DNA of 29,753 bases from a virus. The notes beneath the pieces are model-generated. The model was given only the letters and a program-made list of their open reading frames with translations. It was not told the DNA's origin and did not search any database. The stretch is from the IMG/VR virus record IMGVR_UViG_3300042518_001188, positions 1-29,753 of that record; one strand, 5' to 3'. The translations under genes were made by a program, and so were the position numbers. This document shows positions 14,485-20,768 of this stretch, one piece after another. Positions within the stretch are counted from its first letter, which is position 1, and each line of letters opens with the position of its first letter.

Positions 14485-17400
14485 ATGGCCGCCTACCACA
14501 AAGTTGAGGTCAGTCTAAACACCAACGCGGTTGAGGTTGGTGTGCCTTCGCCGCAGACAGTGAACGTGGTAGTGCCGACCATCGGCCCGGCTGGGCCAAC
14601 CGGGGCGCAGGGGCCAGCGGGGGCAGGCATTGAAACGCTTACGACCCAAGGCGACCTCCTTTATCGCGGGGCATCGGTTGCTTCCCGACTCCCCATCGGC
14701 ACAAGCGGCCAAGTGTTGAAAGTCGCCAACGGCATACCCGCGTGGGGCGCAGAGTCGGGGGCGGTGACGAGCGTGAACGGCGACACGGGGGCCGTCACCA
14801 TCACGCCTGCTTCGATTGGCGCCGCCAACGCCAACCACGATCATCAGCCGTCTGATGTATTTGCCGACGCGGCTTTTGTCACCCAAAGCGGGGGCAGCGG
14901 CACTCATGGCGGGATTTACATTAGAAACGGAAGCGACAACAGCAAGCCCGTCTACGAAAACGCCACCACGCGGAGCTATATCTGGTGGGACAGCGACTTG
15001 TCTAAATGGTTTTTAACCAACAAAGCAGATGTTAATCTTTTTGAAAAGAGCAGCAGCGCAAGCTTTCCTTGGCAGGCAACAGGACAGTGGAGCGCCGTAA
15101 GTCCTCAGGCGGGCAGCGTCGAGGTCGATCAAGCCAATTTGTTTGATGTTTCGGACGCTGCTGCTTCAAATACTATTGGGCTAAAAACGGCAAAAACAGG
15201 CAACGCCAGCAGCACTGAAGTCGTTCTCGGCAACGACACCCGCCTTTCGGATGACCGCGACCCGAATCTTCATGCCGCCAGCCACCTCCCCGAAGGCGCG
15301 GATGAGATTTTTGACCAAGACCTCAATACTCACGATTCGCCAACATTTACAGGACTTGCCATAGAAGACGCAGCCGCAGTTGATACAACATTAATCCCTG
15401 TTGTGGGCGGTGCATCTGGATACGGTTTAGTTCAAGGAGTTGGCGGCTGGAACGGCAGCGGAATATATTTTTCAAATTCTACGGGCGGAAGCGACATTGG
15501 CGGTCTTGTTTACAACAATGACACTTTTTATTTTGGCTATCCAACAGCAGGCGAAAATGCCGCTGAATTAAGTGCTTCGGGCTTAAATATATACGGCAAT
15601 GCTGTGTTGCGAGACAACGCAAACGGTCATTCAGCCACATTCGACGCTCAAAGCAACCTCACCGATGACCAGACCTATGGCCTTCCAGACGCCAGCGGCA
15701 CCCTCGCCCTCACAAGCGACAACGCCGATCAATTCGGCAGCGGAGCCGCGGCAGACGGCTACGTCCTTACGTCTGACGGGGCTGGGGGAGCGGCATGGGA
15801 GGCTGCAACGGGTGGAGGTGGCGGCGATACCGTCTCAATCGAATCAACCGCCGCAGATATCCTTTCCGTCTCATCGGGCGCAATCTCGGCAGACGATGCG
15901 GGCGCGGATCGTATCGTTTACTGGAACAACACGAGCAACAAGCTCACCTACGGAACGCCGTCCGATGTCGGCGCGGCGGCAAGCTCGCATACGCACTCGG
16001 ACGCCACGCAGTCTGTCGCTGGATTTCTTTCTACGGCAGACAAGACCAAGCTTGACGGCATTGCCAGCGGCGCGGAAGTAAACGTCAACGCCGACTGGAA
16101 CGCATCCAGCGGTGACGCGCAGATTCTAAACAAGCCAACCCTCGGCACGGCAGCAGCAGCAGCGACTACGGACTTTGCGGCGGCATCGCACACGCACCCC
16201 GCTTCCGCAATCTCCGACAGCACCACCGCAGGCCGCGCCCTGCTCACGGGCGCAGACGCAGCGGCACAGCGCACATCTCTCGGCCTCGCCGCCTCGGCCA
16301 CGACCGACACGACCAACGCCAGCAACATTTCCAGCGGAACGCTTGCTCCTGCGCGGATGGGCGGCGGCACACCTTCCGCCAGCAACTATCTTCGCGGGGA
16401 TGGGTCATGGCAAACTGTCGCGGCTGGTGTGTCTGGCAGCACATCCACCGACAACGCCATCGTCCGCGCAGACAGCACAGCGAACACGGTGCAAGAGTCT
16501 GCCTTGCTTTTGGATGATGCGACCACAAGCACCCAAGCCAATGTCGCCATCCGTAACAACCACAGCCAAACAAACTCGGCCTTAGTGCTGACGCCAAAGG
16601 GCACGGGCTCGTTTATTGTTGGGCCAAAGCCAGACGGAACATCTACTGGCGGAAACTCAAGAGGGGCCAACTCCGTAGACATTCAATCATCGCGCACTGG
16701 CGCGTCACAGGTAGCCTCTGGAACCCGCTCGATTGCGATAGGCACACTAAATACGGCAAGCAACACAGAGTCCGTTGCTATTGGATATTCCGCCACCTCA
16801 AGCGCCATCGGCACTGTCAGCTTGGGATCGCAAAATAGTGCCACGGCAAATTATGCCGCCGCACTCGGTGGGCAAAGCAACCTAGCCAGCGGAAGCGATT
16901 GGTCATGTGTTGCTGGCGGATTGCAAAATACAGCATCCAATAACTGCTCTTTTGTCGGCGGAGGAGAATCAAACACGGCCTCTGGTTCCCATTCTTTTGT
17001 TGCTGGGGGTCAAAACAACCTTGCATCGGCAACCAGATCATTTGCTTGTGGTGAACGATCTGTCGCTGATCGCTACGGAATGTTTGCCCACTCCGCTGGC
17101 CGCTTCGCCGCAAATGGAGATGCGCAGCGCATTCGCGCTGTCCTTCGCTGCACCACAAGCAACGCCACGGCAACAGAACTGTTTTTGAACGGATCTTCGA
17201 GTCGCCTAACTATTCCCACCAACAAAATAATGGCGGGAATCATAAACATAGTCGGCACAAAGACGGACGGGGCGACTGTTGCTCACTATGTTCGCCAGTT
17301 CTGCGTGAAAAATGTCAGCGGGACGAGCAGCGCAGTTTATACCGCACAAACCATTGGGACGGACAATGCTGCGGGAACAAGCATCACTTTCAACGACCCT

Positions 17401-17502
17401 GACACCAACGGCGATGCGCTGTCAATATCTGTGACTGGTATTGCCAGCGAAAACTGGAGATGGGTGGCCTCGGTGGATGCCGTTGAAATTACCAGAACCT
17501 AA
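14485..17502 (+). CDS. Tail fibre protein with collagen-like, HxH and YadA-head-like repeats
   Basis: A 1005-residue fibre, the largest protein here and the likely receptor-binding protein. Residues about 34-48 form a short collagen-like segment (GPAGPTGAQGPAGAG). Histidine motifs NHDH (117-120), SSHTH and ASHTH recur, as in trimeric fibres that bind metal between HxH motifs. Residues about 745-870 carry repeats of the trimeric autotransporter head type (SVAIGYSATS, FVGGGESNTASGSHSFVAGG). The C-terminal domain (about 880-1005) has a mixed beta pattern and could be the tip. Parts of the gene (15300-15650) are more A+T-rich than the rest, which may reflect exchange of fibre segments. Confidence 0.85.
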   Translation: MAAYHKVEVSLNTNAVEVGVPSPQTVNVVVPTIGPAGPTGAQGPAGAGIETLTTQGDLLYRGASVASRLPIGTSGQVLKVANGIPAWGAESGAVTSVNGDTGAVTITPASIGAANANHDHQPSDVFADAAFVTQSGGSGTHGGIYIRNGSDNSKPVYENATTRSYIWWDSDLSKWFLTNKADVNLFEKSSSASFPWQATGQWSAVSPQAGSVEVDQANLFDVSDAAASNTIGLKTAKTGNASSTEVVLGNDTRLSDDRDPNLHAASHLPEGADEIFDQDLNTHDSPTFTGLAIEDAAAVDTTLIPVVGGASGYGLVQGVGGWNGSGIYFSNSTGGSDIGGLVYNNDTFYFGYPTAGENAAELSASGLNIYGNAVLRDNANGHSATFDAQSNLTDDQTYGLPDASGTLALTSDNADQFGSGAAADGYVLTSDGAGGAAWEAATGGGGGDTVSIESTAADILSVSSGAISADDAGADRIVYWNNTSNKLTYGTPSDVGAAASSHTHSDATQSVAGFLSTADKTKLDGIASGAEVNVNADWNASSGDAQILNKPTLGTAAAAATTDFAAASHTHPASAISDSTTAGRALLTGADAAAQRTSLGLAASATTDTTNASNISSGTLAPARMGGGTPSASNYLRGDGSWQTVAAGVSGSTSTDNAIVRADSTANTVQESALLLDDATTSTQANVAIRNNHSQTNSALVLTPKGTGSFIVGPKPDGTSTGGNSRGANSVDIQSSRTGASQVASGTRSIAIGTLNTASNTESVAIGYSATSSAIGTVSLGSQNSATANYAAALGGQSNLASGSDWSCVAGGLQNTASNNCSFVGGGESNTASGSHSFVAGGQNNLASATRSFACGERSVADRYGMFAHSAGRFAANGDAQRIRAVLRCTTSNATATELFLNGSSSRLTIPTNKIMAGIINIVGTKTDGATVAHYVRQFCVKNVSGTSSAVYTAQTIGTDNAAGTSITFNDPDTNGDALSISVTGIASENWRWVASVDAVEITRT

Positions 17503-17503
17503 T

Positions 17504-17986
17504 ATGAACGCCCCAAACTCCATGTTCACAGTCGGCCTTGTGCCGTCACAGCAACTCGTCAGCCTGCTCACCGATGACGAAGGCAACTGGCGCGATGTGC
17601 CAGATGGCGAAACGGTGTTGCCGCTAGTCAAAATCCCGAAACCCGAAACGGGCGCATGGGAGCCGAACGTGGTCTGGTTTGCTGATCGCGTGGAGCGGCA
17701 GTGGGTCGAGGGAACGCCTGCGCCTGTGGCTACGATGACCGCCGAGCAGGCCGTCAGCCAATACTTTTCCGCCTACCAAATCGCCGCCCTGCAACGCCTT
17801 GAAATGGCCCTGCTCCAAGCAGGTAAGCCCCTCGGCCCGAAGATGACCGCCTGCAAGCAGTGGTTGGAGAGCGTGATGCTTGGGTGGGCGATGAATCCTG
17901 TCGCTGCACCAGCGGAGAGCTTTGGAAGTCCTACGGCTACGTTTGAAGAGGCCAGCGCGGAGGCTGTCACCGACCTCGCCGGGTAG
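17504..17986 (+). CDS. Hypothetical protein downstream of fibre (possible fibre accessory)
   Basis: A 160-residue protein, 1 nt after the fibre stop. Residues about 15-75 contain a Trp/Pro-rich beta segment (WRDVPDGETVLPLVKIPKPE). Residues about 78-130 are helical (AVSQYFSAYQIAALQRLEMA). The start at ATG 17504 avoids an in-frame extension into the fibre gene. The position suggests a fibre chaperone or a second receptor-binding component, but no family is recognised. Confidence 0.45.
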   Translation: MNAPNSMFTVGLVPSQQLVSLLTDDEGNWRDVPDGETVLPLVKIPKPETGAWEPNVVWFADRVERQWVEGTPAPVATMTAEQAVSQYFSAYQIAALQRLEMALLQAGKPLGPKMTACKQWLESVMLGWAMNPVAAPAESFGSPTATFEEASAEAVTDLAG

Positions 17987-17989
17987 GCT

Positions 17990-17995
17990 TTGACA
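17990..17995 (+). promoter_or_regulatory. TTGACA start-associated motif, copy 7
   Basis: TTGACA stands 3 nt after the previous stop codon (TAG) and 13 nt before the ATG at 18009, with AGGGGC directly before the ATG. It is the only copy on the plus strand outside a coding region besides copy 4. Confidence 0.5.
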
Positions 17996-18008
17996 CCCCG
18001 CAAGGGGC

Positions 18009-18176
18009 ATGAACTACCTGCTTGAAAGGCTGACGGAAAACTCCACTTGGCGCGGGCTCATTATGCTGCTGACGGCTGTCGGCGTGCAACTCGACCCTTC
18101 ACAGGCCAACGCGATTATCGCGGTCGGCTTGGCGCTGGTTGGCCTCATCAACGTATTCCGCAAGCAGGCCAAGTAA
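18009..18176 (+). CDS. Holin-like membrane protein of the lysis cassette
   Basis: A 55-residue protein. A first hydrophobic segment (about residues 16-28, GLIMLLTAVGVQL) and a second (about 35-50, AIIAVGLALVGLINVF) are joined by a short polar turn, and a basic C-terminus ends in RKQAK. This is the topology of a small two-span holin. Its position, followed by a lipoprotein and an amidase with overlapping starts and stops, fits a lysis gene cassette in which the holin times membrane permeabilisation. The stop overlaps the next start (TAATG). Confidence 0.7.
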   Translation: MNYLLERLTENSTWRGLIMLLTAVGVQLDPSQANAIIAVGLALVGLINVFRKQAK

Positions 18177-18316
18177 TGCGCCCGGTCCTGTTGGCGCTGC
18201 TCGTGCTTTGCCTCACCGGCTGCGCCGGGATGAAGTTGGGCGGCGGCTACAATTTCGAGACGAAACAGTTTTTCGTGAATTTGGAAAAGCCGCTTGAGAG
18301 CGGCTACAAGAAGTGA
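18176..18316 (+). CDS. Small lipoprotein, outer-membrane-spanin-like
   Basis: A 46-residue protein with a lipoprotein signal: MRPVLLALLVLCLTGC, where LTGC is the lipobox and Cys16 the lipidation site. Only about 30 residues remain after cleavage (AGMKLGGGYNFETKQFFVNL and a basic end). Small lipoproteins next to holin and endolysin are usually outer-membrane spanins, which help disrupt the outer membrane. This implies a diderm host. A matching inner-membrane spanin is not evident, and the mature part lacks the Pro-rich character of Rz1. The start overlaps the holin stop, and the stop overlaps the amidase GTG. Confidence 0.65.
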   Translation: MRPVLLALLVLCLTGCAGMKLGGGYNFETKQFFVNLEKPLESGYKK

Positions 18317-18954
18317 ACCCGCTGTGCTACCTAAAACGCTTATTCGCGCCATTCGGGCGTGGCCCACGACCGACCTTGCCGAACTTCTCGGACTCCTACA
18401 CACCGAAATCCACAGACGCGCCGAAACCGAGCGCAAAGCCGCCAAAAAGCGCCCCAAGCACAAAGGCGAAAAGCCGTAGCGGATACCCCGAAAAACTGCT
18501 CAACACGCCTAATACCTCACAAGGCAGGCGTATCACGCCCAAGGCTATTGTATTGCATCACACAAGCGGCACTTACGCGGGCTCAGTCGCATGGTGCATG
18601 AACCCTGCCAGCCGCGTGAGCTACCACGCCATCGTGGCGAAGGACGGACGGCGCTCTACGCTGGCCGATCCAGACGAAAGAACATGGCACGCTGGCGTTA
18701 GCTCCTGGCGTGGCAAGCGTGACCTTAATTCGTGGAGCGTTGGGGCGGCGTTTGAGGGCGATACCTACAAGCGCCCGTTAGGCGAGGACGAGATGGCCTC
18801 GATGGCGGAATACCTTGTGCCGATCATGCGCGAATACAACCTTGCGCTTGGCGATGTGACCGATCATCGCACCGTTTCGCCGGGGCGCAAAGACGATTTG
18901 AACCCGGTTGAACTGGCGCGGTTCAAGGCGTATCTGGCAAAGCGGTTGGCGTAA
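18313..18954 (+). CDS. N-acetylmuramoyl-L-alanine amidase (endolysin)
   Basis: A 213-residue zinc amidase of the Amidase_2/AmpD type that cuts the bond between MurNAc and the stem peptide. The catalytic domain begins near residue 73: ITPKAIVLHHTSG gives the first zinc ligand (His82). TDHRTVSPGRKDDL supplies His185, Lys193 and Asp195 with the same spacing as AmpD His154, Lys162 and Asp164. Residues 1-70 are a Lys/Pro/Ser-rich linker with no clear domain. The start GTG 18313 overlaps the lipoprotein stop (GTGA). No signal peptide is seen, so release should depend on the holin. A second open frame covers much of the linker. Confidence 0.88.
   Translation: MNPLCYLKRLFAPFGRGPRPTLPNFSDSYTPKSTDAPKPSAKPPKSAPSTKAKSRSGYPEKLLNTPNTSQGRRITPKAIVLHHTSGTYAGSVAWCMNPASRVSYHAIVAKDGRRSTLADPDERTWHAGVSSWRGKRDLNSWSVGAAFEGDTYKRPLGEDEMASMAEYLVPIMREYNLALGDVTDHRTVSPGRKDDLNPVELARFKAYLAKRLA
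18324..18479 (+). CDS. Possible nested small protein in another frame of the amidase linker
   Basis: From GTG 18324 an alternative frame encodes about 51 residues (AIRAWPTTDLAELLGLLHTE and a Lys/Arg-rich tail ending KHKGEKP). It looks like a well-formed amphipathic helix with a basic tail, while the amidase frame over the same bases is low-complexity. The coding potential may therefore lie in either frame or both. No transmembrane segment is visible, so it is not an obvious inner-membrane spanin. A TTG at 18294 would give a longer version. Low confidence. Confidence 0.3.
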   Translation: MLPKTLIRAIRAWPTTDLAELLGLLHTEIHRRAETERKAAKKRPKHKGEKP

Positions 18955-18959
18955 TTTTT

Positions 18960-19032
18960 GAGCGCGTGGCGGAACAGCAGACGCAAGCCCATAAAGCCCA
19001 AAGTTGCAGGTATCGAATCCTGCCGCGCTCCA
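18960..19032 (+). tRNA. Degenerate tRNA-like element after the endolysin gene
   Basis: A perfect 7-bp acceptor stem (GAGCGCG 18960-18966 with CGCGCTC 19024-19030). The D-arm is like that of tRNA-Leu (GCG 18969-18971 with CGC 18982-18984). The T-arm is perfect (GCAGG 19006-19010 with CCTGC 19019-19023), but its loop has 8 nt (TATCGAAT) instead of 7. The central 21 nt hold CCCATAAAG, resembling a Met (CAT) anticodon loop, but no anticodon stem can form. No encoded CCA follows; the bases read CACA. It could be a decayed phage tRNA, an old attachment remnant or a tRNA mimic. It lies 5 nt after the amidase stop. Confidence 0.5.
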
Positions 19033-19102
19033 CATAACCTGTCGAAAAGTGCAAAGTTTTTGAACACATCGGCGGTGATATGTTTAAGGCATCGACATTT
19101 GC

Positions 19103-19173
19103 TATACCCGAAAGGGAGCGGCCCAACGGCGACAACAGTGTTTGTGGTCTGGTGGCGACACCGATCGGGTATA
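19103..19173 (+). repeat. Inverted repeat enclosing a small hairpin (possible structured RNA)
   Basis: TATACCCGA (19103-19111) and TCGGGTATA (19165-19173) form a perfect 9-bp stem closing a 53-nt interior. Inside are ACAA/TTGT around 19132-19145 and a GNRA-capped hairpin GGTG-GCGA-CACC near 19151-19162. The region is intergenic between the convergent late and integrase operons. It may be a structured RNA, a protein-binding site or part of a bidirectional terminator. Confidence 0.35.
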
Positions 19174-19175
19174 AA

Positions 19176-19206
19176 AAAGGAGGGGGGCGATTTGTCCCCG
19201 CCCTTA
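19176..19206 (-). terminator. Second, weaker hairpin with T-run for the integrase operon
   Basis: Read on the minus strand, GGGCG and CGCCC pair across a 9-nt loop, followed by CCCTCC and then a run of six T. It lies behind the first terminator at 19229-19250 and could act as a back-up for minus-strand transcription arriving from the integrase operon. Confidence 0.4.
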
Positions 19207-19228
19207 ACCCGTGGATTTCGACGGGATT

Positions 19229-19250
19229 AAAACCCATCGGATTCGATGGG
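19229..19250 (-). terminator. Terminator of the integrase operon
   Basis: On the minus strand, immediately after the stop codon of the last operon gene, CCCATCG (19250-19244) and CGATGGG (19239-19233) form a 7-bp stem with an AATC loop, followed by TTTTAAT. A related palindrome CCCGT/ACGGG (19225-19208) follows with similar flanks, so the two look like an imperfect tandem copy. Confidence 0.7.
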
Positions 19251-19251
19251 A

Positions 19252-19404
19252 TTAGCGCCACCCCAAGGCAATCGCCATAAACCCCGCATTGGCGCAGGCA
19301 TAGAACAGGAAGCACGTTCCGAGGGCTGGCTGGCCTTGGCTCCAGAATCCGTAGGCTGTCCAAAGGTAGCAGACGGTGGTGATGACGAGCGGCCAGAAGG
19401 TCAC
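19252..19404 (-). CDS. Small membrane protein at the end of the integrase operon
   Basis: A 50-residue protein from GTG 19404 to TAA 19252, hydrophobic throughout with two probable membrane segments: MTFWPLVITTVCYLWTAYGF, then ALGTCFLFYACANAG and FMAIALGW. It is supported by a 4-nt overlap (GTGA) with the preceding metallopeptidase gene. Its stop codon abuts the operon terminator. It is Cys- and Trp-rich. The function is unknown; it may work with the metallopeptidase or be an exclusion-type membrane protein, which is speculation. Confidence 0.6.
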   Translation of the reverse strand: MTFWPLVITTVCYLWTAYGFWSQGQPALGTCFLFYACANAGFMAIALGWR

Positions 19405-19745
19405 GATGCTTTATGCCTCCCGATGCTGATTTTGCCGTCATTGCATCGAGTCGCCGCCCACCGAACCACCGCGCAAACCAGCCGCTCCAAGTCCCGAACG
19501 TGCGTTTCGTCAGTCGGAGGGATGCAAGCGTGCGTTAATTCGTGCGTAACAATGCCAAGCAAGTCGCCTTTCACCGCTGCGGGATTCAGCCACACGGTGC
19601 GCTTCTTGTAGTGGCACAGGCCGTCGAGCTTTTCTTTGTCGGGTGGACGCTCTACCCGGACACGCCACCACTGGCCGTCCAACTTAAACCGCATTGTCGG
19701 GGCGGGTTTCTTGCGCCGACGTTGGCCTGTGGCGGGCTTTTTCAT
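19401..19745 (-). CDS. Small HExxH metallopeptidase-like protein (SprT/ImmA-like)
   Basis: A 114-residue protein with a zincin signature HELTH (residues 68-72), which binds zinc through His68 and His72 with Glu69 as catalytic base. A third ligand may come from DETHVRDLE just downstream. Before it, RTVWLNPAAVKGDLLGIVT is the strand-helix usually leading into this motif in small phage SprT-like proteins. The N-terminus is Lys/Arg-rich (MKKPATGQRRRKKPAP). The start ATG 19745 overlaps the upstream HTH gene stop by 4 nt; the longer open frame upstream is a shadow of the phosphoesterase. The substrate is unknown. It could act on a repressor or host regulator, or be structural without activity. Confidence 0.65.
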   Translation of the reverse strand: MKKPATGQRRRKKPAPTMRFKLDGQWWRVRVERPPDKEKLDGLCHYKKRTVWLNPAAVKGDLLGIVTHELTHACIPPTDETHVRDLERLVCAVVRWAATRCNDGKISIGRHKAS

Positions 19746-19996
19746 TTCAGTCGGTAATGCGGCGTCAGGCGCACAAAGCTGCCAACGCTCGCGCGGAATT
19801 TTTGCATCTCGCAGCGGCCATCTTCTACCGCAGCGCCCAGCAGGCGGGCCATTGTTGGGCGTGTCTTGCCGAGCTTGTCGGCAAGTTGTTTGGTGGTGAA
19901 CCAGCCGGGTGGAACTACGTCCGTCACGGCGGGAGCCGCGAGGGCCGCACACCACTGGGCAAGGTCGGGGTCGGGGCTGGCAGCGCGCTTGCTCAT
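19742..19996 (-). CDS. Small winged-helix DNA-binding protein
   Basis: An 84-residue protein with a helix-turn-helix at about residues 32-62 (WFTTKQLADKLGKTRPTMAR, then LLGAAVEDGRCEMQKFR as the wing). The pattern is that of MarR/ArsR-like winged helices. The start ATG 19996 overlaps the phosphoesterase stop by 4 nt, and the stop overlaps the metallopeptidase start by 4 nt. It could regulate the operon or lysogeny. Its C-terminus (RLTPHYRLK) resembles that of the upstream gene product (TLSPHYRLPL), which is odd for unrelated proteins. Confidence 0.65.
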   Translation of the reverse strand: MSKRAASPDPDLAQWCAALAAPAVTDVVPPGWFTTKQLADKLGKTRPTMARLLGAAVEDGRCEMQKFRASVGSFVRLTPHYRLK

Positions 19997-20733
19997 AGCG
20001 GGAGCCTGTAATGGGGGGAAAGAGTGACGAGGTTGACCGTGCAGGCGTTGTCGGAGTATTCGCCGTAGGCGAAGCCATGCCGCCACGCCAAGGTCTGCCG
20101 CCGGCCTGCGGCATACTCCATATCGAGGCGAGCCAGGCACCCGATGTTGTAGCCGATGGCGTCGGCATGGGTGCGGGCGGGCTCCATCGCCACCCGGTGC
20201 GTGTGGCCGAACACACAATGCGCGCCGATAGTTTCCGCCGTGTCGCGGGCCGCGCTGACGTTGAAGAGAGCGCCGTGCAGGAAGGCCGTGCCGCCCAGAT
20301 ACCGCACCGAGTCGCGGGCCATACCGCGATAAGGGATGATCTCGGTTTTGTATTTGGCGAGGTTGTCGTGGATCTTCGCCATGACCGCGCCCGCCGCGTA
20401 GGCCACGACCTGATTGGCGCTATGGGTCAGGGCAACGGCGCGGGCCTCGTGGTTGCCGTGGAAATACATGGTGGGCCGCATCTCGTGCAGGAACGAAAGC
20501 CCGGCGAGCAGATCGTCCATAAGGGACTCGGCGCGGTCGGGGTCATCGGGATCACGGCGAGCGCCAGCGCGGAGGCAGGCGAGGTCAATGGCATCGCCAA
20601 GGTGGATACGTTGGTGCGGGTTGTAGCGGTCGAGGAAAGTCAGGAACGCTTCGCGGGCCTTCGGGTCGATGTCGGAACCGTGGGAGCAGGTCGCCGCCGC
20701 CCACTTTTTCCATTTACGGGTGATCGTCGCCAC
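19993..20733 (-). CDS. Calcineurin-like metallophosphoesterase
   Basis: A 246-residue enzyme with the motifs of the calcineurin-like phosphoesterase fold in order: an N-terminal motif that reads SHGSD instead of the usual DxH, HLGDAID (residues 44-50), FHGNHEAR (91-98), FLHG (151-154) and FGHTHR (175-180). These residues would bind two metal ions and hydrolyse a phosphoester. The substrate could be nucleic acid, a nucleotide or a phosphoprotein and is not known. The start is GTG 20733, which carries the TTGACA motif upstream, on the minus strand. It is the second gene of the integrase operon. Confidence 0.75.
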   Translation of the reverse strand: MATITRKWKKWAAATCSHGSDIDPKAREAFLTFLDRYNPHQRIHLGDAIDLACLRAGARRDPDDPDRAESLMDDLLAGLSFLHEMRPTMYFHGNHEARAVALTHSANQVVAYAAGAVMAKIHDNLAKYKTEIIPYRGMARDSVRYLGGTAFLHGALFNVSAARDTAETIGAHCVFGHTHRVAMEPARTHADAIGYNIGCLARLDMEYAAGRRQTLAWRHGFAYGEYSDNACTVNLVTLSPHYRLPL

Positions 20734-20749
20734 GCAAGGGCGAACGGGG

Positions 20750-20755
20750 TGTCAA
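20750..20755 (-). promoter_or_regulatory. TTGACA start-associated motif, copy 8 (minus strand)
   Basis: Read on the minus strand, TTGACA is followed after 16 nt by the GTG start of the phosphoesterase at 20733. It lies in the 35-nt gap after the integrase stop. This is the only copy outside the late operon and on the opposite strand. Confidence 0.5.
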
Positions 20756-20768
20756 AACCCTATGACAG

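Noticed and set aside
19246-19611. Plus-strand open frame in the integrase-operon region
   Set aside because: The minus strand codes for the membrane protein and metallopeptidase here, with overlapping junctions. The plus-strand product looks random.
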